A stretch of DNA of 64,000 nt from Bog-756 sp963725395 (lineage in GTDB: Bacteria > Actinomycetota > Acidimicrobiia > Acidimicrobiales > RAAP-2), in NCBI GenBank assembly GCA_963725395.1, contig CAVRYH010000009.1, positions 310,001-374,000 of the forward strand. Direction: 5' to 3'. Below are positions 6,742 through 15,743 of the stretch, piece after piece (position 1 is the first letter of the stretch; each line of letters begins with the position of its first letter). Made by a program: the position numbers and the translations under genes. The notes beneath the pieces are model-generated. The model searched no databases and had not been told where the DNA came from. It saw nothing but the letters and a program-made list of their open reading frames with translations.

Positions 6742-9039
6742 ATGGAGACGCCAACCTTCCGAGGAGTCATCGGAGACGATTGGCGCCAGTCGACACCGTG
6801 GTGGCCCGAGCGAACCAGCCCACCGGCCGGCGCCCCCAACGTCATGCTCGTGGTGCTCGACGACGTGGGCTTCGCGCAGTTGGGCTGCTACGGCTCCGAC
6901 ATCGCCACCCCCACCATCGACCGACTGGCCGAGGAGGGCGTGCGGCTCACCAACTTCCACACGACGGCGCTGTGCTCCCCCACCCGGGCCTGTCTGCTGA
7001 CAGGGCGCAATCATCACCGGAACGGGCTGGGCCGGGTGGCCGACCTCGCCATGGGGTTCCCCGGCTACAACGGCGAGGTCCCGAGGGAGAACGGTTTCCT
7101 CTCGGAGATCCTCCGCCGGGAGGGGTACGCCACCTATGCCGTGGGCAAGTGGCATCTGACGCCGGACGACGAGACCAACATGGCCGCGCCCCGCCACAGC
7201 TGGCCACTGGCCCGCGGCTTCGACCGTTGGTACGGATTCCACGGAGGCGAGACCCACCAGTTCGTGCCGGCGCTCTACCACGACAACCACTCGGTCCGTC
7301 CGCCCCGGTCGGTCGAGGACGGCTACCACCTGAGCGCCGACCTGGCCGACCGGGCCATCGCCCAATTGGCCGATCTCCGGGCGGTCGACCCCGACCGTCG
7401 GTTCTTCCTCTACTTCGCCACCGGCGCCTGCCACTCGCCGCACCATGCCCCCCGTGCGTGGATCGATCGCTACAAGGGTCGGTTCGACAAGGGATGGGAC
7501 CGGTGGCGCCAGGAGATCTTCGCCCGCCAACTCGGGGCCGGGCTGTTCCCACCGGGCACCGAGATGGCTCCCCGCCCACCATGGGTGCCCGCCTGGGACG
7601 AGCTGCCCGAGTCCGAGCGGCGGGTGGCCGCCCGCTTCATGGAGTGCTTCGCAGCCTTCCTCTCCTACACCGACGACCAGCTGGGCCGGGTGGTCGAGTT
7701 CCTCGACCGCACCGGTGATCTCGACGACACCCTGATCATCCTGGTGTCGGACAACGGCGCCAGCTCGGAAGGGGGACCGAGCGGCTCGATCAACGACAAC
7801 CGCCTGCAGAACTTCGATCCGGCCGGTCCCGAGGAGTTGGCGCGCCGTGTGGACGAGCTCGGTGGCCCCGCCGCCCACAACAACTATCCCTGGGGCTGGA
7901 CGATGGCCGGCAACACGCCGTTCAAACGCTGGAAGCGGGAGGTCCACGAGGGAGGCGTGGCCGACCCCTGCATCGTGCGCTGGCCCGCCCGCTTCGGTGG
8001 GGGGGACCTGCGACACCAGTTCGCCCACGCCGTAGACGTCCTCCCCACCGTGTTGGAGCTGGCCGGGATCGGCTTACCCGACACCATCGAGTACGTGCCC
8101 CAGAGCCCGGTCGACGGCATCAGCTTCGCTCCACTGCTCGGTCGCGACGCCGCTGACGCCCCGGCGACCCGGACCACCCAGCACTTCGAGATGTTCGGGA
8201 GCCGGGCGATCTTTCACGACGGCTGGAAGGCGGTGACCTTCAAGCCGATCGGACCCCTCTACGGTGACGGTATCAACTGGAACGCCCCGTTCAGCGAGGA
8301 CCGGTGGGAGCTCTACCACGTGGCGGTCGACCCGACCGAGCTCCACGACCTCGCCGACGAGGAGCCCGAACGCCTGGCCGACATGGTCGATCGGTGGTGG
8401 GTGGAGGCGCGCGCCAACCAGGTGCTCCCGCTGGACAATCGGGTCCTGCACACCATGGTCCACCCCAAGCCCGATCGCCGGGCGCCACGGCTCAGCACCG
8501 TCTACTACCCCGGGGCCTCCCCGGTGCCCGAGACGGTGGCCGCCAACGTGAAGAACCGGGGCCATGTCATCGACGTCGACGCCACCGTCCCCGCCGGTGC
8601 TCCCCCCGAAGGGGTCCTCCTCGCCCAGGGGTCGGTTCTCGGGGGCTTCTCGCTCCACCTCCTCGACGGACGGTTGCGCTACGTCCACAACCTCTACGGC
8701 AAGGAGCGGCATGTCGTCTCGGCCGACGAGCCCGTCGGCCCCGGCCGTCACCGGCTGGTCTTCCGGTTCGAGCGCCGGGAACCGGCCGGTGGCCGGGCGG
8801 CCCTCGAGGTCGACGGGACTCAGGTGGCCGAAGCGACGATCCCGGTCTTCACGGTGGCCGCCTTCAGCGCCACCGGCGCCGGCCTGACCTGTGGCTACGA
8901 GGTGGGGCCCGCGGTGGGTGAGGGCTACCGGGCCCCGTTCGCCTGCACGGCCACCATCCACTCGGCCACGGTCACCCTCAGCGAGGAGGTGCCGGTCAAT
9001 CCGCTGGTCGAGTTCGAGCGGATCATGGCCGAGCAGTAG
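6742..9039 (+). CDS. Arylsulfatase, complete
   Basis: A 765-residue sulfatase. 'VMLVVLDDVGF' (34-44) supplies metal ligands, 'CSPTR' at 78-82 carries the Cys that becomes formylglycine, and 'VGKWHL' and 'DNGASSEGG' are later family blocks. The last 170 residues after 'VYYPGASPVPETVAANV' form an extra beta-rich C-terminal region seen in long arylsulfatases of this type. No signal peptide is visible, so it is probably cytoplasmic. ATG 6742 follows AGGAGG (6731-6736). The frame is open upstream into the broken reductase only by chance; there is no fusion protein. It is a paralogue of the cut sulfatase at 1-505. The substrate is unknown. Confidence 0.95.
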   Translation: METPTFRGVIGDDWRQSTPWWPERTSPPAGAPNVMLVVLDDVGFAQLGCYGSDIATPTIDRLAEEGVRLTNFHTTALCSPTRACLLTGRNHHRNGLGRVADLAMGFPGYNGEVPRENGFLSEILRREGYATYAVGKWHLTPDDETNMAAPRHSWPLARGFDRWYGFHGGETHQFVPALYHDNHSVRPPRSVEDGYHLSADLADRAIAQLADLRAVDPDRRFFLYFATGACHSPHHAPRAWIDRYKGRFDKGWDRWRQEIFARQLGAGLFPPGTEMAPRPPWVPAWDELPESERRVAARFMECFAAFLSYTDDQLGRVVEFLDRTGDLDDTLIILVSDNGASSEGGPSGSINDNRLQNFDPAGPEELARRVDELGGPAAHNNYPWGWTMAGNTPFKRWKREVHEGGVADPCIVRWPARFGGGDLRHQFAHAVDVLPTVLELAGIGLPDTIEYVPQSPVDGISFAPLLGRDAADAPATRTTQHFEMFGSRAIFHDGWKAVTFKPIGPLYGDGINWNAPFSEDRWELYHVAVDPTELHDLADEEPERLADMVDRWWVEARANQVLPLDNRVLHTMVHPKPDRRAPRLSTVYYPGASPVPETVAANVKNRGHVIDVDATVPAGAPPEGVLLAQGSVLGGFSLHLLDGRLRYVHNLYGKERHVVSADEPVGPGRHRLVFRFERREPAGGRAALEVDGTQVAEATIPVFTVAAFSATGAGLTCGYEVGPAVGEGYRAPFACTATIHSATVTLSEEVPVNPLVEFERIMAEQ

Positions 9040-9110
9040 CGCGGGGAGGGCTTCCCGCCCGCCCCGAGGGCCCGATCGGCCCTTTCGAGCGCTTCCTTAT
9101 CAGATTCATA

Positions 9111-9127
9111 GGATTACTTGAATGACG
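9111..9127 (+). repeat. 17-bp element, copy 2
   Basis: GGATTACTTGAATGACG, matching the copy at 2572-2588 at 15 of 17 positions. It lies 67 nt before the HtrA-like gene in an AT-richer patch and could belong to its promoter. Confidence 0.5.
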
Positions 9128-9194
9128 CCTTAGGTGGACAGGGTCGAATGGAGCAGTGACAATTCCGTTCGAATCACCTGGAAGTGGAAGGTAG

Positions 9195-10817
9195 ATGGAC
9201 ATGAGCGACACCTGGCACCCCTCAGACCAAGAGGACCCGACGCCGGCGAGCCCTCCGGCCGCCGACAGTGGCGCACCGACCCCGCCCAGCGGGGCGGCCA
9301 TCCCGCTGCCCCCGGCCCCCACAGGCCAGGGAGCGCTGTATCCCCACCCGGGCCTCCACCGCGAACCGCCCCCCACGGGGCCGAACCCCGCGGTGACCCC
9401 CGGCGCGCCGACACCCCCGACCGGCGTATGGGCGCCACCGGCCGGCGCCGGCTGGGTGCCCGGCGGAACCCCGCCTCCGGGTGGCGCGTGGGTCCCCCCC
9501 GGGTACGCCTACCCCGCCCCCGCGCCTTACGTCCCGAAGAAGCGTTCGGGCACGGCGGCAGCCGTGGCGGCCGTCGTCCTGGTGGTGGCCATCCTCGCCG
9601 GCGCCGGTCTCGGGCACGCCGTGTGGCCGGTGCAGAACACGACGACCAGCGCAACCGCCCCCTCGGGTTCGGGTTCCGGCTCGGGTTCCGGCTCGGGTGC
9701 GACCGGTGGAAGCTCGTCGCCGTTCGGTAACGGGTCCTCGAGCGGCACGTCGCCGTTCGGGTCGGGCTCGACGGGGAACACGTCGACGGGGGCCGGTGCC
9801 CCCTCGGACATCTCCTCGATCGCCGCCAAGGTCGACCCGGCCCTGGTGGACATCAACACGAACCTCAGCTACGAGGACGAGCAGGCCGCGGGAACCGGTA
9901 TGGTGCTCACGTCGGATGGTGAGATCCTCACCAACAACCACGTGATCGACGGGGCCACGAGCATCAGCGTCACCGACATCGGCAACGGCAAGACCTACAC
10001 CGGCAAGGTGGTCGGGTACGACCGCACCGGTGATGTCGCCGTGGTGCAGCTCACCGGGGCGAGCGGCCTCCAGACGGTCACCACCGACTCGCAGGCCTCG
10101 GTGGGCGAGGCCGTCGTCGGCGTGGGCAACGCCGGCGGGACCGGCGGGACCCCGAGCAACGCTGGTGGATCGGTGGTCGCCCTCAACCAGTCGATCACGG
10201 CCAGTGACGACAGCGGCGGCAACTCCGAGAACCTCACCGGTCTCATCGAGACCAACGCCGGTATCCAGCCCGGTGACTCGGGCGGCTCGCTCGTGAACTC
10301 GTCGGCCCAGGTCATCGGCATGGACACCGCTGCCTCCGCCGACTCGTACCAGGAGTCCGGCACCCAGGCCTACGCCATCCCGATCGCCACGGCACTCTCG
10401 ATCGCCAAGGAGATCGAGGCGGGTGACCAGTCTTCGACCATCCACATTGGTGCGACCGGCTTCCTCGGCGTCAGCGTCGAGTCCTCGTCTGATTCCAGCG
10501 GCAGCGGCAGCGGCAGCAGCGGCGGCTTCGGCGGGGGATTCGGTGGCTTCGGCAACGGCAGCGGCAGCGGGAGCGGCAACACCGCCACCGGGGCGGTCGT
10601 CGAGGGCACGCTCGCCGGTTCGCCCTCGGCCCAGGCCGGGCTGGTGCAGGGTGATGTGATCACGGAGCTCAACGGGAAGACGGTGACCTCGGCCACCGAC
10701 CTGAGCAATCTGCTCGAGCCGGAGCACCCCGGGGATACGGTCCAGCTGCAGTGGACGAACACCTCGGGCCAGACCCAGACGGCCTCGGTCAAGCTGACGA
10801 GCGGACCCCCCGCCTGA
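9195..10817 (+). CDS. Membrane-anchored HtrA/DegP-type serine protease
   Basis: 540 residues. A Pro/Gly-rich cytoplasmic tail (1-115) is followed by one membrane segment (about 120-141) and a Gly/Ser linker (157-200). The trypsin-like domain has catalytic His249 in 'TNNHVIDG', Asp280 in 'YDRTGDVAVV' and Ser362 in 'QPGDSGGS'. A PDZ domain spans about 421-530. An extra Gly/Ser/Phe run (432-465) is inserted early in the PDZ domain. The protease would face outside and handle misfolded envelope proteins or signal cleavage. ATG 9195 follows GGAAGG. A strong hairpin terminator follows at 10847. Function is confident; targets are unknown. Confidence 0.95.
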   Translation: MDMSDTWHPSDQEDPTPASPPAADSGAPTPPSGAAIPLPPAPTGQGALYPHPGLHREPPPTGPNPAVTPGAPTPPTGVWAPPAGAGWVPGGTPPPGGAWVPPGYAYPAPAPYVPKKRSGTAAAVAAVVLVVAILAGAGLGHAVWPVQNTTTSATAPSGSGSGSGSGSGATGGSSSPFGNGSSSGTSPFGSGSTGNTSTGAGAPSDISSIAAKVDPALVDINTNLSYEDEQAAGTGMVLTSDGEILTNNHVIDGATSISVTDIGNGKTYTGKVVGYDRTGDVAVVQLTGASGLQTVTTDSQASVGEAVVGVGNAGGTGGTPSNAGGSVVALNQSITASDDSGGNSENLTGLIETNAGIQPGDSGGSLVNSSAQVIGMDTAASADSYQESGTQAYAIPIATALSIAKEIEAGDQSSTIHIGATGFLGVSVESSSDSSGSGSGSSGGFGGGFGGFGNGSGSGSGNTATGAVVEGTLAGSPSAQAGLVQGDVITELNGKTVTSATDLSNLLEPEHPGDTVQLQWTNTSGQTQTASVKLTSGPPA

Positions 10818-10846
10818 TGGCCGCCCAGCGGTTCTGACTCCGGCAG

Positions 10847-10877
10847 CAGGAGGGGGAGGGTAGACCTCCCCCTCCTG
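10847..10877 (+). terminator. Hairpin terminator after the HtrA-like gene
   Basis: A perfect 13-bp stem: CAGGAGGGGGAGG (10847-10859), loop GTAGA, then CCTCCCCCTCCTG (10865-10877). No T-run follows, as is common in high-GC actinobacteria. It separates the protease gene from the UspA-like gene. Confidence 0.75.
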
Positions 10878-11014
10878 TGGCGTCCCGGCCGCGCCGGCCC
10901 ACCCGGCACGACCGCACTCGGAACAGCCACCGCCGGCGCCGGTAACATGGGACCGTGCCATTCCCCGATGGCTGGGCATCGGGTACCCGTCGGCGGATGA
11001 CAGGGGGTGTGACC

Positions 11015-11512
11015 ATGTTCGAGCGACTGCTGGTGGCCATCGACGAGACGCCGGCCGGCGAGGTTGCGGTGAGTTTCGCCACGGCAATCGCCCGCGACAG
11101 CGGGGCCACGGTGCACGTCGTCCATGTGAACGTCATGCTGCTCGGTGGGCGCGGCGTCACCGTCGAGACCCACGAGCAGGCTGTCGGCGTCCTCGACCGC
11201 GCGCTCCGCGAACTTCGCGCTGCCGGAGTCGAGGCCTCCGGAGAGGAGTTCCCGGCCCACATCCTCACCATCGGATCGAGGATCGCCGGGGTGGCGGCAC
11301 GGACCGGCGCCGACGCCATCGTCGTCGGGTCCCAGCGCCGCCGGCGAGTGACCCGCCTGGCGAGTCGTGGCGTGCGGGAGCGGGTGTCCAGGACCACCGC
11401 CCTCCCGATCCTCGTCGCCCCGTCTCCGCTCCGGGTGGGAGGGCGTCGAGGGTCGGCCGCGGCCATCCGACGCATGGTCGGGGCCAGCGAGCGGGCCGCC
11501 TCGACCCGCTGA
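11015..11512 (+). CDS. Universal stress protein (UspA family)
   Basis: 165 residues with one Usp domain. It opens with 'MFERLLVAIDETPAGEVAV', the usual first strand and helix, and has 'ADAIVVGSQRRRRVTRL' and 'ALPILVAPSP' at the end. The ATP-loop Gly pattern (GxxGxxxxxxxxG-S/T) is replaced by Arg-rich sequence, so nucleotide binding is doubtful. ATG 11015 has AGGGGGTG just upstream. A TAACAT box lies 6 nt before an in-frame GTG at 10955, so transcription may begin there, either as a 60-nt leader or as a longer leaderless form. It probably acts in stress adaptation in the cytoplasm. Confidence 0.87.
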   Translation: MFERLLVAIDETPAGEVAVSFATAIARDSGATVHVVHVNVMLLGGRGVTVETHEQAVGVLDRALRELRAAGVEASGEEFPAHILTIGSRIAGVAARTGADAIVVGSQRRRRVTRLASRGVRERVSRTTALPILVAPSPLRVGGRRGSAAAIRRMVGASERAASTR

Positions 11513-11545
11513 CCGGCTCCGGCCACACCGTTGCCGCCGGCGTCG

Positions 11546-12964
11546 TCAGCTGGCTTGGCTCACCGAGCTCATGTTGAAGTCGGGAATGCGCAGTGGCGCC
11601 ATCCGGGTGCGGTTGAAGTACTCCCCGAACTCCCTGCCGAATGCCCGGACACTCGCCCCCACCTCGGTGGTCCGCGCCAGCAGGTCGACCGGGCTCTCGT
11701 TGAACCGGAAATTGTTGGCGGCACCGACGACGCGCCCGTCCTCGATCACGTAGACCCCGTCGCGGGTGAGTCCCGTGAGGAGCAGCGTCGCGGGGTCGAC
11801 CTCGCGGATGTACCAGAGGCAGGTGAGGAGCAGACCCCGTTCGGTTCGGCCCACCATCTCCTCGAGGGACGCCGTGGCGCCCGGGACCTCCAGCACCAGG
11901 TTGCCGATGAACCCGGCCGGTTCCACGCCCGACCGTGCGGCTCCGGCCCGGTGGTAGCGCAGCCTGGTCAGGTACCCGTCGGTGATCCAGTCGGTCCGGT
12001 GCAGCGGGAGGCCGTTGTCGAAGACCGACGTGTCGGCGGACGACGTGGCCGCGGTGAGGAACGGGCTGCACTCGAGGCCCGGCTCACCGGGATCGCTTCG
12101 CAGGTCGAAGGCCGTCGGGGCGAGCCGGTCCCCGATCCGGGTCCCCCCACCGGGTCGTGAGAACACCGACTTGCCGTCCTCGGCGTCCCTCCCCCCGGCC
12201 TCGAAGGCGAGGTTGACCATCAGGTCGGCCACCGCCTCGGGGGGCAGGATCACCTCGTAGCGCCCGGCATCGAGGTCCAGCCGGGTCGACGCCCAGTCCA
12301 GTCGGTGCCGCAGTCGCTCCTCCATCTCGGCGATGGACACGTCGGTGAAGTCGGAGGTCCCGGCCCCGGCCCACGTCGAGGCGGTGCCACCCGGTCCCCG
12401 GGCCACCAGCTGGAGGGCGCCCTCGGGCTGGGCGTGAGCCAGGCGGAGACCGGCGGAGGTGCCGAGGTATCCGGTCGTCCGGCGGCTTTCGGCGAATCCG
12501 GCGATGACATAGGAGTCGACTTTGGCACGCGAGAACGCCCCGGACAGACCGCCCAGGACCTCGCCGAGCACCGACAGGTCGGTCTCCTCGGGTGGCGCGT
12601 CGAACCTGGCGGCTGCCTCGGGAAGTCCGGCGACCGTGGCCGGTTGGACCAGCGGGCTCACGTCGTCGGCCGGAGGGGATCCTGCCGCGTCGAGCTCGGC
12701 CGCCCTGACCAGTTCGCCCACGTCCACGTCCCCGCCCTGACGGGCCACGCCGACGGCGTGCCCACCGTCGGTTCCCCGCACACTGACGACGGTGACCCGA
12801 CGGTCCCGACGGGTCCCGTTCGTGGTGGTCGTGTTGTTGGCGAAACGCACCTCGACCTCGCTGGTCTCCTCGACCAGGACCACGCACTCGTCGCTGCCGT
12901 GCCGGGCGGCGGCCAGCGCCTGGTCGACCACACTCTGGGCCGGCGCCAGACCATCGCTGCTCAT
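11546..12964 (-). CDS. pmbA: TldE/PmbA-like subunit of the TldD/E protease
   Basis: 472 residues of the PmbA/TldD family, the non-catalytic partner that forms a complex with TldD to degrade unfolded peptides or trim peptide precursors. It lacks the HExxxH zinc motif. Family-like stretches are 'FANNTTTTNGTRRDRRV' near the N-terminus, 'VILPPEAVADLMVNLAF' mid-protein and 'DWITDGYLTRLRYHR' later. Its ATG at 12962-12964 overlaps the TGA of tldD by 4 nt (ATGA), so the two subunits are translationally coupled. No peptide substrate gene is visible nearby. Confidence 0.92.
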   Translation of the reverse strand: MSSDGLAPAQSVVDQALAAARHGSDECVVLVEETSEVEVRFANNTTTTNGTRRDRRVTVVSVRGTDGGHAVGVARQGGDVDVGELVRAAELDAAGSPPADDVSPLVQPATVAGLPEAAARFDAPPEETDLSVLGEVLGGLSGAFSRAKVDSYVIAGFAESRRTTGYLGTSAGLRLAHAQPEGALQLVARGPGGTASTWAGAGTSDFTDVSIAEMEERLRHRLDWASTRLDLDAGRYEVILPPEAVADLMVNLAFEAGGRDAEDGKSVFSRPGGGTRIGDRLAPTAFDLRSDPGEPGLECSPFLTAATSSADTSVFDNGLPLHRTDWITDGYLTRLRYHRAGAARSGVEPAGFIGNLVLEVPGATASLEEMVGRTERGLLLTCLWYIREVDPATLLLTGLTRDGVYVIEDGRVVGAANNFRFNESPVDLLARTTEVGASVRAFGREFGEYFNRTRMAPLRIPDFNMSSVSQAS

Positions 12965-14484
12965 CGGCCCGACTCCTGGCGGGCGTTGAGGACCCGCACG
13001 TCGCGGACCAGCACCGCGGGGCAGCCGTGGGAGACCGGGGCCACCTGCCCGGGCTGGCCCTTGCCGCAGTTGAACGCGCCCCCGAGGAGGTAGGTCGACC
13101 GGCCACCGACCGCCTCCATGGCGCCCCAGAACTCGGTGGTCGTGGCCTGGTAGGCGACGTCCCGGACCTGGCCGGTGAGGCGGCCGTGCTCGATCCGGAA
13201 GAACCGCTGGCCGGTGAACTGGAAGTTGTAGCGCTGCATGTCGATCGACCAGCTCTTGTCCCCGACGATGTAGAGGCCGCGGTCGACGCCGGCGATGAGC
13301 TCGTCGGTGGTCGGTCCTTCTCCCGGCGCCGGCTGGAGCGACACGTTGGCCATCCGCTGGATCGGGACGTGGAGCGGCGAGTCGGCGAAGGCGCAACCGT
13401 TCGATGCCCCGAGCCCGCTGGTGGCGGCGATGGCCCGGTCGAGCTGGTACCCGACGAGCACCCCGTCGCGCACCAGGTCGAACGACTGTCCCGGCACCCC
13501 CTCGTCGTCGATCCCGACCGTGGCCAACCCGTGGTGCGTCGTCCGGTCGCCGGTGACGTGCATGACCTCGGATCCGTACCGGAGCGAGCCGAGCTGATCG
13601 AACGTGGCGAACGAGGTGCCGGCATACGCCGCCTCGTATCCCAGCGCCCGGTCGAGCTCGGTGGCGTGCCCCACCGACTCGTGGATGGTCAGCCACAGGT
13701 TGGTGGGGTCGATCACCAGGTCGTAGACGCCGGCATCGACCGAGGGGGCGCGCACCTTGGCGGCCAGCAGTTCGGTCAGCGACGTCAGCTCGGCGTCCCA
13801 GTCCCATCCGTCGCCCTCGAGGTACTCCCAACCTCTTCCCGCCGGCGGGGCCACGGTCCTCATGGTCTCGAAGCCACCCTCGGGGTCGAGGGCCAGTGCC
13901 TCGACCACAGGGTGGACTCGTACACGGCGTTGGGTCGCCTCGGTGCCGGACAGATCGGCGTAGAAGGTGTCCTCGGTGACGGCCAGCACCTCGGCGGTCA
14001 CGTGGTCGACCCCGGGGTCCCCGAGGAGCCGGCCGCTCCACTCGGCGAGGAGGGCGACCTTGTCCGACAGGGGGACGTCGACGGGGTCGAGTTCGTAAGG
14101 GGAGGTCCAGGCGAACGGGCCGTGCCCGGCCTCCTCGGCCAGCTCGAAGGGCCGGCCCCCGGCCCGGGCGATGACCCGGGCGGCGTCCACGGCCCGTCGA
14201 ACCAGGGCACCCGCCTCGTCGGCACCGGCGGCCACCGTGGCGGCGAACCCCATGGCCCCGTCGATCACCACCCTCACACCGAATCCGACCTCGGTGTCGT
14301 CGGTCGCCCCCTCGAGCCGCCCGTCGCGCAGTCGGGCCTGCTGTGAGCGGATGCGCTCGGCCCGGAGTTCGGCGATGGTGCAACCCAGGCGCTCCCCCTC
14401 GCTGAGCACGGCGTCCCTGGCGGCGGCCAGCACGTCGGCGTCGAGAGGTCCGGGAGGTGGGGCCGCAGGTGGCACGTCCTGCAC
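12961..14484 (-). CDS. tldD: TldD zinc metalloprotease subunit
   Basis: About 507 residues from GTG 14484. The zinc motif 'HESVGH' (H268, E269, H273) and the following 'ATELDRALGYEAAYAGTSFA' are classic for TldD. C-terminal 'GGRSTYLLGGAFNCGKGQPGQ' is also family-typical. With TldE it forms a cytoplasmic peptidase chamber. The start is uncertain: GTG 14484, GTG 14475 and a GTG at 14553 are in frame with no clear ribosome site; the family N-terminus favours 14484 or 14475. It diverges from the aldo/keto reductase at 14570 and is coupled to pmbA by a 4-nt overlap. Confidence 0.93.
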   Translation of the reverse strand: MQDVPPAAPPPGPLDADVLAAARDAVLSEGERLGCTIAELRAERIRSQQARLRDGRLEGATDDTEVGFGVRVVIDGAMGFAATVAAGADEAGALVRRAVDAARVIARAGGRPFELAEEAGHGPFAWTSPYELDPVDVPLSDKVALLAEWSGRLLGDPGVDHVTAEVLAVTEDTFYADLSGTEATQRRVRVHPVVEALALDPEGGFETMRTVAPPAGRGWEYLEGDGWDWDAELTSLTELLAAKVRAPSVDAGVYDLVIDPTNLWLTIHESVGHATELDRALGYEAAYAGTSFATFDQLGSLRYGSEVMHVTGDRTTHHGLATVGIDDEGVPGQSFDLVRDGVLVGYQLDRAIAATSGLGASNGCAFADSPLHVPIQRMANVSLQPAPGEGPTTDELIAGVDRGLYIVGDKSWSIDMQRYNFQFTGQRFFRIEHGRLTGQVRDVAYQATTTEFWGAMEAVGGRSTYLLGGAFNCGKGQPGQVAPVSHGCPAVLVRDVRVLNARQESGR

Positions 14485-14569
14485 GTTAGACGTCGGGGTA
14501 CCGCCGACGACCGGGCGACAAGCGTCCGTCCCCCGGCGGAGGGGTCGGGACACCGGGTACCGTACGTCG

Positions 14570-15556
14570 ATGATCCCCGACCACTACACCCTTGCCGGCT
14601 CCGACGTCAGGATCCCGCCGCTCGGGGTGGGCACCTGGGCCTGGGGGGACCGATCCACCTGGGGCATGGGGGGCTACGACCCCGGCCTCACCCGCGGGTC
14701 GATCAGGGAGGCGTGGGACGCCTCGGTCGACGCCGGGGTCACGCTGTTCGACACCGCCGAGGTCTACGGCAAGGGGGAGAGCGAACGGATCATCGGTGGG
14801 CTGTTGGCCGCCGACCCGGAGAGGGCCGCCAAGGTGGTGGTGGCCACCAAGTTCATGCCCTCCCCCTGGAAGCTGCAGGTCGAGCGGGCACTGGTCGGAT
14901 CCCTACGGGCGTCGCTCGGACGACTCGGCCTGCCCGCCGTCGACCTCTACCAGATCCACGGTCCGATAAGCCTCCGCTCCCATGGGGCCATGGCCGCCGC
15001 TCTCGCCGCCGCCCACGGGGAGGGCCTGGTGCGGGCGGTCGGCGTGTCCAACTACTCGGCGCGCGAGACCCGTTCGATCGCCGCCGCGCTCGACCGGCAC
15101 GGCATGCGGTTGGCCACCAACCAGATCGAGTTCTCCCTACTCCGACGGTCGCCGGAGACCGGCGGGCTGCTGGCGGCGTGCGCCGAGCTCGGGGTGCTCC
15201 CTCTCGCCTACTCGCCCATCGGACAGGGGCGCCTCACGGGCAAGTACTCGGCGGCCAACCCGCCGCCGGGCAAGCGCCAGTTCTCCAACCATCCGATGGA
15301 GGTCGTCGACGCGGTGGTGGCCGAGCTGCGGCGCATCGGGGACAAGCACGGCGGCAGGCTGCCGAGTCAGGTGGCCCTCAACTGGGTGATGGCCAAGGGG
15401 GCGGTCCCCATCCCCGGGGCGAAGAACCGCCACCAGGCCGAGGAGAATGCCGGTGCCCTGGGTTGGAGCATCGACGAGGAGGACCTCGACCGGCTGGACC
15501 GGGCCGCGTTGGCCGGGCTGACCAGCCTGCAGAGCCGGATCTGGCAGCACGGTTGA
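14570..15556 (+). CDS. Aldo/keto reductase
   Basis: 328 residues of the (beta/alpha)8 NAD(P)H-dependent family. The catalytic tetrad is visible: Asp61 and Tyr66 in 'FDTAEVYGKGESE', Lys94 in 'VVVATKF', His130 in 'DLYQIHGP'. 'GVSNYSARE' and 'GAVPIPGAKNRHQAEEN' are cofactor-binding blocks. It reduces aldehydes or ketones; the substrate is unknown. TACCGT at 14558-14563 lies 6 nt before the ATG with no ribosome site, so the mRNA is probably leaderless. Confidence 0.94.
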   Translation: MIPDHYTLAGSDVRIPPLGVGTWAWGDRSTWGMGGYDPGLTRGSIREAWDASVDAGVTLFDTAEVYGKGESERIIGGLLAADPERAAKVVVATKFMPSPWKLQVERALVGSLRASLGRLGLPAVDLYQIHGPISLRSHGAMAAALAAAHGEGLVRAVGVSNYSARETRSIAAALDRHGMRLATNQIEFSLLRRSPETGGLLAACAELGVLPLAYSPIGQGRLTGKYSAANPPPGKRQFSNHPMEVVDAVVAELRRIGDKHGGRLPSQVALNWVMAKGAVPIPGAKNRHQAEENAGALGWSIDEEDLDRLDRAALAGLTSLQSRIWQHG

Positions 15557-15680
15557 TGGGATCGCTGCCGTCGTCTCCGTACGGTTACCGGGGCGGTCCC
15601 GGTGCGTCAAAGCCTACCGTGTGAGTAGGATTTTGCTCCCCCGACGTTCAGCGCCCTGTCGACCCAGGGAGGAGACCACC

Positions 15681-15743
15681 TTGACCAGCTCTCATGTCGC
15701 CGACCCGAGGACGGGGCCCAACCGGATCGGCCGAGCCCGATGA
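15681..15743 (+). CDS. Leader ORF (20 codons) overlapping the next start
   Basis: A TTG at 15681 sits 6 nt after a strong GGGAGGAG (15667-15674). It reads 20 codons to a TGA at 15741-15743 that overlaps the ATG of the binding protein (ATGA). The downstream gene has no ribosome site of its own, so translation of this leader would explain its expression by coupling. The peptide itself (LTSSHVADPRTG...) is not recognised. Confidence 0.45.
   Translation: MTSSHVADPRTGPNRIGRAR

Noticed and set aside
5188..9039. One long open frame that could be a reductase-sulfatase fusion protein
   Set aside because: The reductase C-terminus is in another frame with its own stop at 6626, and the sulfatase has its own AGGAGG and ATG 6742. 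The link is translated shadow.
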